Shown here: piece after piece, positions 33,653 through 41,920 of the stretch
How positions within the stretch are numbered: position 1 is the stretch's first letter
Layout: each line of letters opens with the position of its first letter
Origin: Streptomyces humidus
GTDB lineage: Bacteria > Actinomycetota > Actinomycetes > Streptomycetales > Streptomycetaceae
NCBI RefSeq assembly: GCF_014649655.1
Contig: NZ_BMTL01000023.1
Location: 62,001 to 126,000 of the forward strand
DNA: 64,000 bases
Reading direction: 5' to 3'
The notes under the pieces: model-generated
The model's database searches: none
What the model saw: the letters and a program-made list of their open reading frames with translations, nothing else
What the model was told of the DNA's origin: nothing
Translations under genes and position numbers: made by a program

Positions 33653-35569
33653 ATGCCGTCATCCGCCGGGCTCCCCACCCCCTCGGCTGTGAACCGCAGG
33701 CGCTTTCTGAAGACCTCCCTCGGAGGGTCGGCGGCCGTCGTCGCCGCCCCGACGCTGGTCTCATGGCTGGGGGCCGCCGACGCCAAGGCCGCCACCGCCG
33801 CGCTCCCGTTCGTCGACGACTACAAGACGAACGTCATGGCCAACCTCACGCCCGAGACGAACGCCGTGGTGCGCGTCCTCGGCGGGTTCGCCCGCGTGTG
33901 GAAGACCGGCTCGGCCTGGAACACCGGCGCACCGCTGCGCCCGGAGATCCTGCGCGCCAACATGCGCTACTGCGCCGCGGTCACCCGGGCGCGCACCGAG
34001 GCGCAGGGCAAGGAGGCCTTCGTCTACGACCGTCAGCACCAGAGCTACGCGATGATCGGCGGCCTGGGCCCGCTGGCGGATCTGTACCGGACCGGCGCCA
34101 AGGCAGTCACCTCGATCACCCGCGCACCGGACACCACCCCCGCCACGAAGATCGACGACGCCGTGCCCGCCGACGCGCCCGCCGGCTCCGCGCTCGGCGC
34201 GGGCTCGTACACCTCCGACCTCGGCCTCGTCGCCAAGCTCGTGGACACCGTGCGCGGCCCCTACGCCTCGGGCAACCCGGGCAAGTACGCGTACCAGTAC
34301 CCGCGGCCGTGGCGGATGAACGAGAACAGCCAGGTCGTCGACACCGGAAAGACCGACGCGCTCGGCTTCCCGGTCTACGACTCCCAGGTGGTCGTGGTCC
34401 CTCAGCTGCTGCGCCAGCGCAGCAGCTCCCCCACCGACGACGGCGGTTTCCCCAGCGGGCACACGAACGCCTTCCACCTGGCGGCGCTGGCGTACGCATA
34501 CGCCGTCCCCGAGCGGTTCCAGGAGCTGGTGACGCGCGCCCTGCAGCTCAGCCACACCCGGATCGTCTCCGGCATGCACTCCACCGTCGACGTCATCGGC
34601 GGCCGTGTCATGGCCACCGCGCTGGCCGCCGCCACGCTCGCCGACCCGGCCAACGCCGAACTGAAGGCGGCCGCCCGCGCCCAGGCCCTGGACTACTTCA
34701 CCCGGAAGACCGGCACGACCCCCGACACCCTGTTCGGCTACGCGCACTCCGACGCCGAGGACGAGTACGCCGACCGCGAGGCCAACGCCCGCGCCGTCGA
34801 GCCCCGGCTGACCTACGTCCTGCCGCGGGAGGGCCGCAAGGAGCCCCTGTCGGTGCCCAAGGGCGCCGAGGTGCTGCTGGAGACGCGGCAGCCCTACCTC
34901 ACCGCGGCCCAGCGCCGCGACGTGCTGCGCACGACGGCGCTGCCCTCCGGCTACGTCCTGCTGGACGGCTTCGAGCAGTGGGGCCGGCTCGACCTCTTCG
35001 CGGCGGCAGACGGCTACGGAGCCTTCGACTGCGACGTCACGGTCACCCTGGACGCGGCCAGGGGCGGCTTCCACGCGGCCGACGCCTGGCGCAACGACAT
35101 CGAGGGCGAGGGCGGTCTGACCAAGCGCGGCTCCGGCACGCTGACCCTGACCGGCCACAACCGCTACCACGGGGGCACCGTGCTGGAGGCGGGCGTGCTC
35201 GTCGCCGGACACCCGAACGCGCTCGGCCAGGGCGACGTGCGGCTGACCGGCGGCACGCTGCGCGCGGGAGCGCCGGTGCGGGTGCGCGGCGCGTGGGCCC
35301 AGGGGGCGGGCGCGGTGCTGGACCTGACGCTGCGCGAACACCACGGGCCCGTCCTCACGGTGTCCGGGCGGGTGCGGCTCGACCGGGGCTCGGTGCTGTC
35401 GCTGCGCCTGGACGAGGAGCGGCCCCCCGCGGCGGGGACGGTCGTCCCGGTGATCGGCGCATCGGCGTTGCGCGGTCAGTTCGACCGGGTCGAGCTGAAC
35501 TCCGACCGTCTGCGTGCGGTGCCCGTGTACACGGCAGCGGGTCTGTCGGTACGACTTCTGAAGCGGTAA
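33653..35569 (+). CDS. Tat-exported PAP2/vanadium-haloperoxidase-like phosphatase with autotransporter-type beta repeat
   Basis: A 638-residue secreted protein. NRRRFLKTSLGGSAAVVAAP is a twin-arginine signal. The acid-phosphatase/haloperoxidase core shows FPSGHTNAFHLAALAYAYA near 266-284 and HTRIVSGMHSTVDVIGGR near 302-319, giving the catalytic His residues and Asp of the PAP2 family. After a linker, about 480-545 reads GSGTLTLTGHNRYHGGTVLEAG, the autotransporter-associated beta-strand repeat, which is unexpected in a Gram-positive cell. The protein ends in a beta-rich tail. GAGAGG precedes the ATG. Likely a secreted phosphomonoesterase; substrate unknown. Confidence 0.85.
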   Translation: MPSSAGLPTPSAVNRRRFLKTSLGGSAAVVAAPTLVSWLGAADAKAATAALPFVDDYKTNVMANLTPETNAVVRVLGGFARVWKTGSAWNTGAPLRPEILRANMRYCAAVTRARTEAQGKEAFVYDRQHQSYAMIGGLGPLADLYRTGAKAVTSITRAPDTTPATKIDDAVPADAPAGSALGAGSYTSDLGLVAKLVDTVRGPYASGNPGKYAYQYPRPWRMNENSQVVDTGKTDALGFPVYDSQVVVVPQLLRQRSSSPTDDGGFPSGHTNAFHLAALAYAYAVPERFQELVTRALQLSHTRIVSGMHSTVDVIGGRVMATALAAATLADPANAELKAAARAQALDYFTRKTGTTPDTLFGYAHSDAEDEYADREANARAVEPRLTYVLPREGRKEPLSVPKGAEVLLETRQPYLTAAQRRDVLRTTALPSGYVLLDGFEQWGRLDLFAAADGYGAFDCDVTVTLDAARGGFHAADAWRNDIEGEGGLTKRGSGTLTLTGHNRYHGGTVLEAGVLVAGHPNALGQGDVRLTGGTLRAGAPVRVRGAWAQGAGAVLDLTLREHHGPVLTVSGRVRLDRGSVLSLRLDEERPPAAGTVVPVIGASALRGQFDRVELNSDRLRAVPVYTAAGLSVRLLKR

Positions 35570-35666
35570 CACCCCGCGGGTCGGGAGCCGACGCGGGGGC
35601 CCGGGCGACCCCTGCGGCCCCTGCGTCTCGCTCCCCTCTCGCACACCTCGTCCGTCCCGCGTCCGT

Positions 35667-35707
35667 CCCTCGTCCGTCCCGCACTGCGACCGCGGGACGG
35701 ACGAGGG
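35667..35707. terminator. Perfect 16-bp hairpin after the PAP2 gene
   Basis: CCCTCGTCCGTCCCGC (35667-35682) pairs exactly with GCGGGACGGACGAGGG (35692-35707) around a 9-base loop, 98 bases after the PAP2 stop. Two more CGTCCGTCCC-like copies directly upstream (from 35648) could form alternative stems. Confidence 0.65.
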
Positions 35708-36530
35708 CGGGCGCGTGTTGCGGGCGGACCGAACACCCCGGCGCGGGGGCGGCACCGCCCGCACCGGGGCCGCCCGCAACTGCTCGTCGCCGTTCCCGGC
35801 GGTCGTCCTGCCGGCCCGCACGGCCTTCGCGAGGTTCACCGTCTCGGCGGAGCAGGCGCCGGCCGGCGACGAGCCCGCGCACGTCGCCGCCGCGGCCGAG
35901 CATCCGCACGAGCACCGGGTGCGCCACACCCCGGAGCGGCCCCGCTCGGCAAGCGCGTCGTGGCCTCCGGCGTCGCCTTCGCCCGCCCGCACGTGCGCAG
36001 CCCCCGCACCGGCGCCCAGGAGGACGCGGGCCGACATCCTCCGTGCGGGTCCGGCGGCGATCCCCGGCGGCCGACGCCGGGGGCCTGACTGCCGGTGTTC
36101 GCGACGACCCCGCTGTCCGGCGTGGCGGTGCCCGCCTTCGCCCGCGGCCCGGTCGGCCCCGCCGCGGCCCTGAGGGCGCTCGCCCTCTACACCCTGTCCC
36201 TCGGCGTCGTCGCCCGCGGCTCGCCGTCGACGCCGGACGTGCCCGCTTCCCGCTGCCCGCTTCCTCGATGCGTCGGTGCGTCGGTGCGTCGGTGTGCGAG
36301 GGCGCACGGGCCGCCGGTCGGGTCGGACTCCGCCGCCGCACCACGGCGAGGGGACCGGCCCGGGGAGCCGCCGCGTTCCGGCCGGTCCTTCGACGAGGTC
36401 GGCCGCCCGAGCCCGCCGTACCGGCGGTAAACCACGATCAGCAGGGGTGCGAAGGGCCGACTCGGTGCTCCCTTCCGGGACCGGCCGCTGAGCTATGTTG
36501 AGCCTCGTGGAAGACAAAGGAGGCGCACCG
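35708..36530. other. Long region without a supported gene; possible decayed coding sequence
   Basis: About 820 bases. Plus-strand fragments such as RTAFARFTVSAEQAPAGDEP (near 35820) and VPAFARGPVGPAAALRALAL (near 36130) look protein-like but sit in frames that break off, and no intact gene with a start and bias spans the region. It contains three tandem GCGTCGGT units (36270-36293). I read it as eroded sequence upstream of the RpiR gene. Confidence 0.4.
36270..36293. repeat. Three tandem 8-bp GCGTCGGT units
   Basis: GCGTCGGT occurs three times head to tail at 36270-36277, 36278-36285 and 36286-36293. It lies in the non-coding stretch before the RpiR regulator gene. Confidence 0.8.
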
Positions 36531-37454
36531 GTGCCATCGCCGCAGCAGGCACGCGCACAGGCATCAGCGATCACCTCGGGCAGAACCGGTCCGGAGACGG
36601 AGGTGTCCCCGACCTCCCGGCTCAGGGCCCTCTTCGACGGTCCCCGGCTGTCTCCGGGACAACGGCGGATCGCCCAGTACCTGATCGAGAACATCACCGA
36701 GGCGGCGTTCCTGTCGATCACCGACCTCGCGGAACGGGTCGGCGTCAGCCAGCCCTCGGTGACCCGGTTCGCCGCCGCGGTCGGCTTCAGCGGATACCCC
36801 GCGCTGCGGGAGCGGCTCCAGGCGATCGCGCTGGGCGCCCTGGCCGGCGGCCCGGCGGCGGCCGAGATGAACCGCAGCAACGAGCTCCAGGCGGCGGTGG
36901 AAGCCGAGATCGAGAACCTGGAGAACCTGCGGCGCGACTTCGCCGACCCGGACCGGGTCATCGACGTGGGCCGGCAGTTGTCCCGGTCGACGCCGCTGAC
37001 GGTCCTGGGTCTGCGCATCTCGGCCTCGCTCGCCGAGTACTTCGCCTACGCCGCCCGCCGGGTCCACCCGGACGTCCGGCTGGTGACCCGCGGGGGCAGC
37101 GTCGCCTACGACGCGCTGCTGCAGTCCCGGGAGGCGGGCGGGACCTGGGTGCTGGCGTTCTCGATGCCCCGGCACGCGCAGGAGACGCTGACCGCCGTAC
37201 GGGTCGCGCGCAGCGCCGGTCTCAAGGTCGCCCTGATCACCGACCTGGCGCTGGGGCCGTTGGCCGACGAGGCCGACGCCACGTTCGTCTCCGGGACCGG
37301 GTCCCGGCTGGTCTTCGACTCCTACGCGGCGCCCGGCGTGATGGCCGCGGCCCTGCTCCAGGCCATGACGGACGCGGGACCCGAGCGCACCCAGGCCCGG
37401 CTGGAGGAGTACGAGCAGATCGCCGAGCAGCACCAGTTCTTCCTGAGGGAATGA
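36531..37454 (+). CDS. MurR/RpiR-family transcriptional regulator
   Basis: About 307 residues. The N-terminal HTH_6 domain contains RLSPGQRRIAQYLIENITEA and ITDLAERVGVSQPSVTRFAAA (about 40-90), and a SIS sugar-phosphate-binding domain follows (about 130-290, TPLTVLGLRISASLAEYFAY, GGTWVLAFSMPR, GLKVALITDLALGPLA). Such proteins sense phosphosugars. The GTG at 36531 has AAAGGAGG at 36516-36523 and is preferred over starts at 36495 and 36507. Targets are unknown; it lies between the PAP2 gene and a phosphatase locus and not beside sugar genes. Confidence 0.88.
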   Translation: MPSPQQARAQASAITSGRTGPETEVSPTSRLRALFDGPRLSPGQRRIAQYLIENITEAAFLSITDLAERVGVSQPSVTRFAAAVGFSGYPALRERLQAIALGALAGGPAAAEMNRSNELQAAVEAEIENLENLRRDFADPDRVIDVGRQLSRSTPLTVLGLRISASLAEYFAYAARRVHPDVRLVTRGGSVAYDALLQSREAGGTWVLAFSMPRHAQETLTAVRVARSAGLKVALITDLALGPLADEADATFVSGTGSRLVFDSYAAPGVMAAALLQAMTDAGPERTQARLEEYEQIAEQHQFFLRE

Positions 37455-37562
37455 CCGGTCGTCCCGGACCGCCCTGCTCCATCCCCGCACCGCCCCTGCT
37501 CCTCCCCCACCCACCCCCCTCCGACGAAAAGCACCAAAGGGATCATTGCGGCCATTTCGCGC

Positions 37563-37610
37563 ATGAATGTTTTCATACGTCTTGCAAAGAAGACGGCATA
37601 TATAAATACT
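37563..37610 (+). promoter_or_regulatory. AT-rich promoter/operator island
   Basis: ATGAATGTTTTCAT (37563-37576, inverted arms ATGAA/TTCAT) is followed by TTGCAA (37582-37587), a 17-base spacer and AATACT (37605-37610), within CATATATAAATACT. This is the lowest-GC spot of the window and looks like a promoter with an overlapping operator for the small gene at 37808, leaving about 190 bases of leader. The remaining gap 37455-37807 holds nothing else. Confidence 0.5.
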
Positions 37611-37807
37611 GCTCACGGCCGCACCCGCCCGCCAAGGGCTCCTGTACGGGCACCCGAAAGCCGCCGTCCCCTACCCGCGTCGGCGCCCAGGGTGTTCGGG
37701 GCATCGCTTGCGCGAGCGCCCGTGGCGGCCCCGGTCTTCCCCTGGACCGGGGCCGCCCCGAACCGTCGGACCACCGTCACGACGCCACACACCCGGAAGC
37801 GATGATC

Positions 37808-38179
37808 ATGACCCTGACGACGACGCGCATCGGCTCGGACTGGCCGTGCCAGGTGAAGACCCCCGGCAGCTACGACTGGGAACGGTCGGCCGCCAAGTGG
37901 CTGCGCGAGCTGGTGCCCGCCCGCTACGCGAGCTATCCCGCGCTGCTGCGCCACCCGGTGCTGCTCGCCCGCCATGCGCAGATCCAGGTCCAGAACGAGG
38001 TCCGGGTGGCCCGCACCGCTCTCCAGACGGCGCGCGCCGACCTGCCCCGGCTGGGGATGCCCGAGTCGGTGATCGAGCACACCATCAAGATGTACGCCGC
38101 CGAGGTGATGCAGTTGCAGCACATCGCCCGCAGCGTCCGCGCCGTCACCCAGGCGCTGGTGGACCAGAACGGCCGCTGA
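37808..38179 (+). CDS. Small conserved hypothetical protein
   Basis: A 123-residue soluble protein. It starts MTLTTTRIGSDWPCQVKTPG, continues through a helical core (YASYPALLRHPVLLARHAQIQ) and ends in HIARSVRAVTQALVDQ; the helices after residue 40 suggest a small helical bundle or coiled coil. GGAAG at 37795-37799 fits the ATG at 37808 (an ATG at 37802 is too close). It reads as a Streptomyces-specific conserved protein. An ANTAR/PP2C regulator begins 99 bases later on the same strand. Confidence 0.65.
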   Translation: MTLTTTRIGSDWPCQVKTPGSYDWERSAAKWLRELVPARYASYPALLRHPVLLARHAQIQVQNEVRVARTALQTARADLPRLGMPESVIEHTIKMYAAEVMQLQHIARSVRAVTQALVDQNGR

Positions 38180-38278
38180 GCAGGACGGTCCGCTCCCCCG
38201 CCCGGGGTGTATCGCCCCTGGCGGGGGCGTTGCCGCAAGACCGCGATCGAATCCACGTCCGTGTGCCATGCTCGAGGC

Positions 38279-40714
38279 GTGACGAGCGAACCCGCCCTGC
38301 CCGCGGAGTCCGGCGGGGTGCCCGACATGGCCGCGCTGACCCGGGTGGTGGCACTCCAGCGCGCGGAGATGGACCGCCTCCAGGAACTGGCGGCCGCCTC
38401 GGCCGTGCTGGAGCGGGCCAAGGGCGCGCTGATGGCGCAGCGCGGCTGCTCGCCGGACGCCGCCCAGGCGGAACTGCAGCGGCGGGCGAAGGCAGGCCTG
38501 CGGTCGCTGCTGGAGGAGTGCTGGATCACCCTCGGAACCCTCGTCTGCACGCCCGGCTCCGAACCTGCGCCCGGGTCCGAGCCTGCGCCCGGCGGCGAAC
38601 CTGCGCCCGGCGGCGAACCTGCGCCCGATCCGGTCCAGGCCGTCACGCCGGACCCGGCGCCGCCGCCCTTCGCCGACGAGGTGGACGCCACCGCCCTGGG
38701 CCTTCTGAGCCGCGCCCTGGTCCGGGTCGGCACCCCGCAGGATCTCGCCCACCGCCTGCTGGACCACCTCGCCTCGGACGTGGGCGCAGACGCCGTGATG
38801 ATCTACGCCCGCACGCCCGGCGGAGGGCTGGAGCTCCTCGCGCACGCCGGCGTCGACGCCCCCCTTGCCGACCAGTGGAGCCGGGTGCCGCCCGTGAGCG
38901 GGATCGCCGCGCTGGACGCCCTGCGCGCCGACGAGCCGCGCTGGCTGGAGGACCCGGCCAAGGACGCCGAACAGTACCTGCTGATCGGGGACCAGCCGCG
39001 GCGCTGGCGGTCGCGCGCCTGGCTGCCCGTGACGACGGGCGGGTCCGCCGACGTCGCGCTCGGCATCCTGCGCCGGTCCCCGGGCCCCTTCACCGCCCGG
39101 GTGCGGGAACACCTGCTGGCCGTCGCCCAGCTCTGCGCGGGCCCGCTGCGCACCTTCGTGGCCCGCAAGCCGCCGGACCTGGGGGCCGTCGCCGACGCCG
39201 TGCAGACGGTGTTCGACCGGCTCCCCGTCGCCGCGGTGCTGCTCGCCCCGCTGGCCTCCGACGGTGGGCGGGTGGCGGACTTCCGCGTCGACGCCGCGAC
39301 CGGCGGGGCCTTCGACGCCCTGGGCCGCAGCGGGCGCGACCTGGTCGGCCTGCGCTTCCTCGAGTGCTGGCCGGAGATCGCCGACGAACCGCTGTGGGAG
39401 GGCTGCCTGCGGGCGCTGAGCACCGAGGAGCCCTACGAGAGCGAGCCGTTCGCCCGGCAGCAGCTGGTGGCCGGATCCAGCGAGCTGGCCACCTACACGG
39501 CCCGGGCGGCGCGGCTGGGCGACGGCCTGGTCGTCAGCTGGGTGCGCCACGACCCCTCCGACCGGCAGGAACAACGACTGGCCGACGTGCAGCGGCTGGG
39601 CAACCTGGGCTGGGCGAACTGGAACCTGGTCACCGGCGAGGGCAACTGGTCCTCCCAGGTCTTCGCCATCTTCGATCGCGATCCCGCCCTGGGCGTCGTC
39701 CCGCTGCACGCGCTCCCCGGCCTCGGCCTGGCCGAGGACGTGCCCGTGCTGGCCCGCGCCGTCGGCGAGCTGGTGCGCCGGGGCCGGCCCTGTGACGTGC
39801 CGTTCCGCATCGTCACCCAGGACGGCGTCCGCCATCTGCGGATGGTCGCCGAGGCGATGCCGGACACTCAGGGCGCGCCCGTCGAGGTGCACGGGTTCGT
39901 ACAGGACCTCACCGTGCAGCGCAACGCCGAACTCGCGCTGGTGGCCAGCGAACGGGCGATGCTCACCCAGCACGGGGTGCTCCAGGCCGAACGCACCGTG
40001 GCCGCCCGGCTGCAGGACGCGCTGCTGCCCCTGCCGGAGCAGCCCGTCGAGCTGGCCGGACTGCGCGTGGACATCGCCTATCTGCCGGCGCAGGCGGGCC
40101 TCAACGTCGGCGGCGACTGGTTCAGCGCCATCGAACTGCCCGACGGCGACGCCCTGTTCGTGGTGGGCGACGTGGCCGGGCACGGCATGGGCGCCGTCGC
40201 CGCGATGGCCCTGCTGCGCTTCACCGCCAAGGGCATGATCATCACCGGGTCCTCACTGACCGGGGCGCTCTCCCGGCTCAACGCCCTGCTGCTGCACTCC
40301 CGCGACCCGCACTGCTCGGCGACCATGGTCATGGCCCGCTACAGTCCGCGCGAGCACCGGCTGGTGTGGGCGCAGGCCGGGCACCCGCCACCGCTGCTGG
40401 TGCGCGACGGCGAGGCACGTTACCTCGAGCGGCCCTTCGGGATGCTGCTCGGCGCGACGGACGCGCCCCGCTACGAGGAGGCCGCGGTCGACCTGCGGCC
40501 CGGCGACCGGCTGCTGCTCTACACCGACGGCCTGGTCGAACGGCCCGGGGAGAGCATCGACCGGGGCCTTGAACGGCTCGCCGACGCTGCCGGACCGAGC
40601 GGCGCGGGGGCCCCGGCCCCGCTGGAGCGGCTGCTGGGCGCGCTGCTGGACCCGGAGAGCCGCGACGACGTGTGCGTGTGCGACATCCAGGTCCCCCTCG
40701 ACGGCGAGCGGTAG
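38279..40714 (+). CDS. ANTAR-GAF-PAS-PP2C multidomain phosphatase
   Basis: About 811 residues. An N-terminal ANTAR-like RNA-binding helix bundle (VLERAKGALMAQRGCSPDAA near 42-62) is joined by a Pro/Glu repeat linker (APGSEPAPGGEP units, about 98-120) to a GAF domain (about 140-290), a PAS domain (about 310-420), a second PAS-like region (about 440-545) and a SpoIIE PP2C domain. The last shows NVGGDWFSAIELPDGD, VGDVAGHGMGAVAAMALL, AGHPPPLLVRDG, LLLYTDGLVERPGE and RDDVCVCDI. The GTG at 38279 has no clear ribosome-binding site; CATGCT seven bases upstream may be a leaderless -10. Ligands are unknown. Confidence 0.85.
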   Translation: MTSEPALPAESGGVPDMAALTRVVALQRAEMDRLQELAAASAVLERAKGALMAQRGCSPDAAQAELQRRAKAGLRSLLEECWITLGTLVCTPGSEPAPGSEPAPGGEPAPGGEPAPDPVQAVTPDPAPPPFADEVDATALGLLSRALVRVGTPQDLAHRLLDHLASDVGADAVMIYARTPGGGLELLAHAGVDAPLADQWSRVPPVSGIAALDALRADEPRWLEDPAKDAEQYLLIGDQPRRWRSRAWLPVTTGGSADVALGILRRSPGPFTARVREHLLAVAQLCAGPLRTFVARKPPDLGAVADAVQTVFDRLPVAAVLLAPLASDGGRVADFRVDAATGGAFDALGRSGRDLVGLRFLECWPEIADEPLWEGCLRALSTEEPYESEPFARQQLVAGSSELATYTARAARLGDGLVVSWVRHDPSDRQEQRLADVQRLGNLGWANWNLVTGEGNWSSQVFAIFDRDPALGVVPLHALPGLGLAEDVPVLARAVGELVRRGRPCDVPFRIVTQDGVRHLRMVAEAMPDTQGAPVEVHGFVQDLTVQRNAELALVASERAMLTQHGVLQAERTVAARLQDALLPLPEQPVELAGLRVDIAYLPAQAGLNVGGDWFSAIELPDGDALFVVGDVAGHGMGAVAAMALLRFTAKGMIITGSSLTGALSRLNALLLHSRDPHCSATMVMARYSPREHRLVWAQAGHPPPLLVRDGEARYLERPFGMLLGATDAPRYEEAAVDLRPGDRLLLYTDGLVERPGESIDRGLERLADAAGPSGAGAPAPLERLLGALLDPESRDDVCVCDIQVPLDGER

Positions 40715-40904
40715 GAACCGCCGACCGGTCCGGCGCCCGTCCCCCACCGGGCCCGGTCCGGCTCGCCGGGGTCCAGCCGGCCGGTCCCCGGCGCTCGCTC
40801 CTCCCCTGCCGGGCCCGGTCGGGCTTCCCCTGGTCCGCCCGGCCCCGGTCCGGCGTATGCCGTGCCGTCAGCCCGTCAGCCCGTCAGACAGCGGCGGTCG
40901 GCGG

Positions 40905-41822
40905 TCATCCGGCGTGCGAGGCGGTGCGCGACTCCAGATCGCGGCGCGTGTCGTCCCCGTAGACGCCGCTCTCGTCGCCGCGGATGCCGTACCAGAGCTG
41001 GAAACGCGCCACGGCGTCGGTGAGAACGCTGTCGTAACGCCCGTCGGTGGGGCCGTGGTCGTACACGTTCGGGATGCGCAGCAGTCGCCGTTGGAGGTCG
41101 GTCACCTCCGGACCGCTGTCTCCCTCGCGCAGGGTTCCGGTGCCGTCGGGGTCGGCGGACACGGTCGCGGCGGCGGACGGGGCGGTGGACGGAAGGGCCG
41201 CCGCCACCGGCGGGGGCGTCTCCGCGGCGGCCTCGCCGCCCCGGCCCGGCAGCAGGAGCGCGCACGCGAAACCGATCAGGGCCGCCGCGCACACGCCCAC
41301 CGTGATCGCGGCGCGTCGCAGGCCCGTTCCGGAGTCGGCGCGGGAGCGCGCGCGTCCGCCGCCCGCCGCAGGCGCGGCTCCCGGCCCGCCCCGCCCCCGC
41401 GCCGTCGCGCCGCTGGTCCGACCGCCGGGCGCGGGCGCGGACCGGGAGCCGGGCGCGGACCGGGAGCCGGGCGCGGGTGGGCGGCCGGTCGGGACGCCGG
41501 GCCCCGTCCGGTCGCGACCGGGCGCCGGGCGGAAGCCGCCGCGTTCACTCGCCCAGTCCGAGCCGCCGCGGGGCGCCGTCGCGGTCGCCGTGCGCGTGGT
41601 CACCGGCGGGAGCTCCTCCGTCTCCGCCTCGCCGCGGGACGGCTCCGGCGGCAGCTGGATCGCCTCATAGGCGTCGGCGTCCCGGGTCGGCTCGGTCATC
41701 TCGCGGATCTCGCGGATCAGCTCCGCGAGGGCGTCGGTGTTGCGCGGTCGCAGGACCCGGATGGGTTCCAGGACCGGGCGCTCGTGCGGCTTTCCGGGTT
41801 CCTCCGGCGTCGGCACGCTCAT
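40905..41822 (-). CDS. Single-pass membrane protein with peptidoglycan-binding domain
   Basis: A 305-residue protein. The cytoplasmic half (1-170) is disordered and Pro/Gly/Arg-rich; one transmembrane helix (about 180-200, AAITVGVCAAALIGFACALLL) follows; the outer C-terminus (about 232-300) is a PG_binding_1 domain with LREGDSGPEVTDLQRRLLRI, YDSVLTDAVARFQLWYGI and GVYGDDTRRDLES. It should bind the cell wall. ATG at 41822 overlaps its own GGAG site; a GTG two codons later is the alternative. An ATP-grasp gene lies 98 bases upstream on the same strand. Confidence 0.78.
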   Translation of the reverse strand: MSVPTPEEPGKPHERPVLEPIRVLRPRNTDALAELIREIREMTEPTRDADAYEAIQLPPEPSRGEAETEELPPVTTRTATATAPRGGSDWASERGGFRPAPGRDRTGPGVPTGRPPAPGSRSAPGSRSAPAPGGRTSGATARGRGGPGAAPAAGGGRARSRADSGTGLRRAAITVGVCAAALIGFACALLLPGRGGEAAAETPPPVAAALPSTAPSAAATVSADPDGTGTLREGDSGPEVTDLQRRLLRIPNVYDHGPTDGRYDSVLTDAVARFQLWYGIRGDESGVYGDDTRRDLESRTASHAG

Positions 41823-41920
41823 CTCCCTCCCGTGGGTCCCCCGGGAGAGATACGGGCGTGCGGGCCGCGGGGTTCACCCGGCGCCGTGCATGTCCGGGCC
41901 CGCTCCCCGACCCGGCGCCC

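Noticed and set aside
33761..37018. A 1085-codon minus-strand frame across the PAP2 gene, the gap and the RpiR gene
   Set aside because: Crosses two well-supported plus genes and has low-complexity sequence; GC artefact.
37613..40183. An 856-codon minus-strand frame opposite the ANTAR-PP2C gene
   Set aside because: No motifs; real domains lie on the plus strand.
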